This document shows positions 5,020 through 5,091 of a stretch of DNA of 5,091 bases, in pieces. The translations under genes were made by a program, and so were the position numbers. Under the pieces are notes generated by a model. It worked only from the letters and a program-made list of their open reading frames with translations. It was not told the origin of the DNA and did not search any database. The stretch lies in assembly GCA_014763905.1 (NCBI GenBank), contig JACXUN010000125.1, positions 1 through 5,091 on the forward strand, read 5' to 3'. The stretch's first letter is position 1; the number at the start of each line of letters is the position of its first letter. This DNA is from Campylobacterales bacterium (GTDB taxonomy: Bacteria; Campylobacterota; Campylobacteria; Campylobacterales; Sulfurovaceae).

Positions 5020-5091
5020 CATAGTCACAGCTTTACGAGGTTTTTTGTAGGCAAAGTCAAATTTTTGCGGGACTAACGAGTTAATTCAAAA

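Noticed and set aside
4987..5076. Short + strand reading frame from a GTG through the second repeat
   Set aside because: It is 29 codons long, has no ribosome site and no recognisable protein character, and it reads through the repeat.

Overview
The window looks like a chromosomal segment from a Campylobacterota (Epsilonproteobacteria) genome, most likely a free-living sulfur-oxidising type such as Sulfurimonas or Sulfuricurvum. This rests on a partial response regulator whose DNA-binding domain closely resembles the orphan HsrA regulator of Helicobacter and Campylobacter, on the style of LpxK, on modest G+C content, and on promoters with a good -10 box and no recognisable -35 box. The genus is an inference from recalled family patterns, not a database match.

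Left part (1-1865). The C-terminal half of an HsrA-like regulator runs off the left edge on the + strand. It converges on a leftward metallo-beta-lactamase-fold hydrolase across a 76-base gap that holds a terminator-like hairpin and a longer inverted repeat. The hydrolase is divergent from a DUF455 ferritin-like protein. The longest hydrolase reading frame starts on top of the DUF455 start codon, but the Shine-Dalgarno sequence supports a start 30 bases further in. A TATAAT box places the predicted DUF455 transcription start on the A of its ATG, so that mRNA may be leaderless.

Middle (1866-2030). An extremely A+T-rich gap (23 G/C in 165 bases by hand count) holds an 8-bp hairpin, a 16-bp palindrome, a TATAAT box, and a perfect 14-bp palindrome lying across the predicted transcription start. 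This is the apparent control region of the operon that follows.

Right part (2031-4958). Three tightly packed + strand genes follow: a DegT/DnrJ/EryC1/StrS-fold protein, lpxK (lipid A 4'-kinase, start overlapping the previous stop as TAATG) and argB (N-acetylglutamate kinase, GTG start, 16 bases later). The DegT-fold protein is the most unusual item. It keeps the PLP-phosphate loop and the pyridine-binding Asp, but has Leu where the Schiff-base Lys should be, so it is unlikely to be an ordinary sugar aminotransferase. Its coupling to lpxK suggests, without proof, a role in cell-envelope sugar or lipid A metabolism.

Right end (4959-5091). Two perfect 22-bp direct repeats, 39 bases apart start to start, follow argB directly. 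The first also forms an 8-bp inverted repeat with the last codons of argB. They may be ends of a small mobile element or part of a terminator; no transposase is visible. No tRNA, rRNA or CRISPR array was seen.
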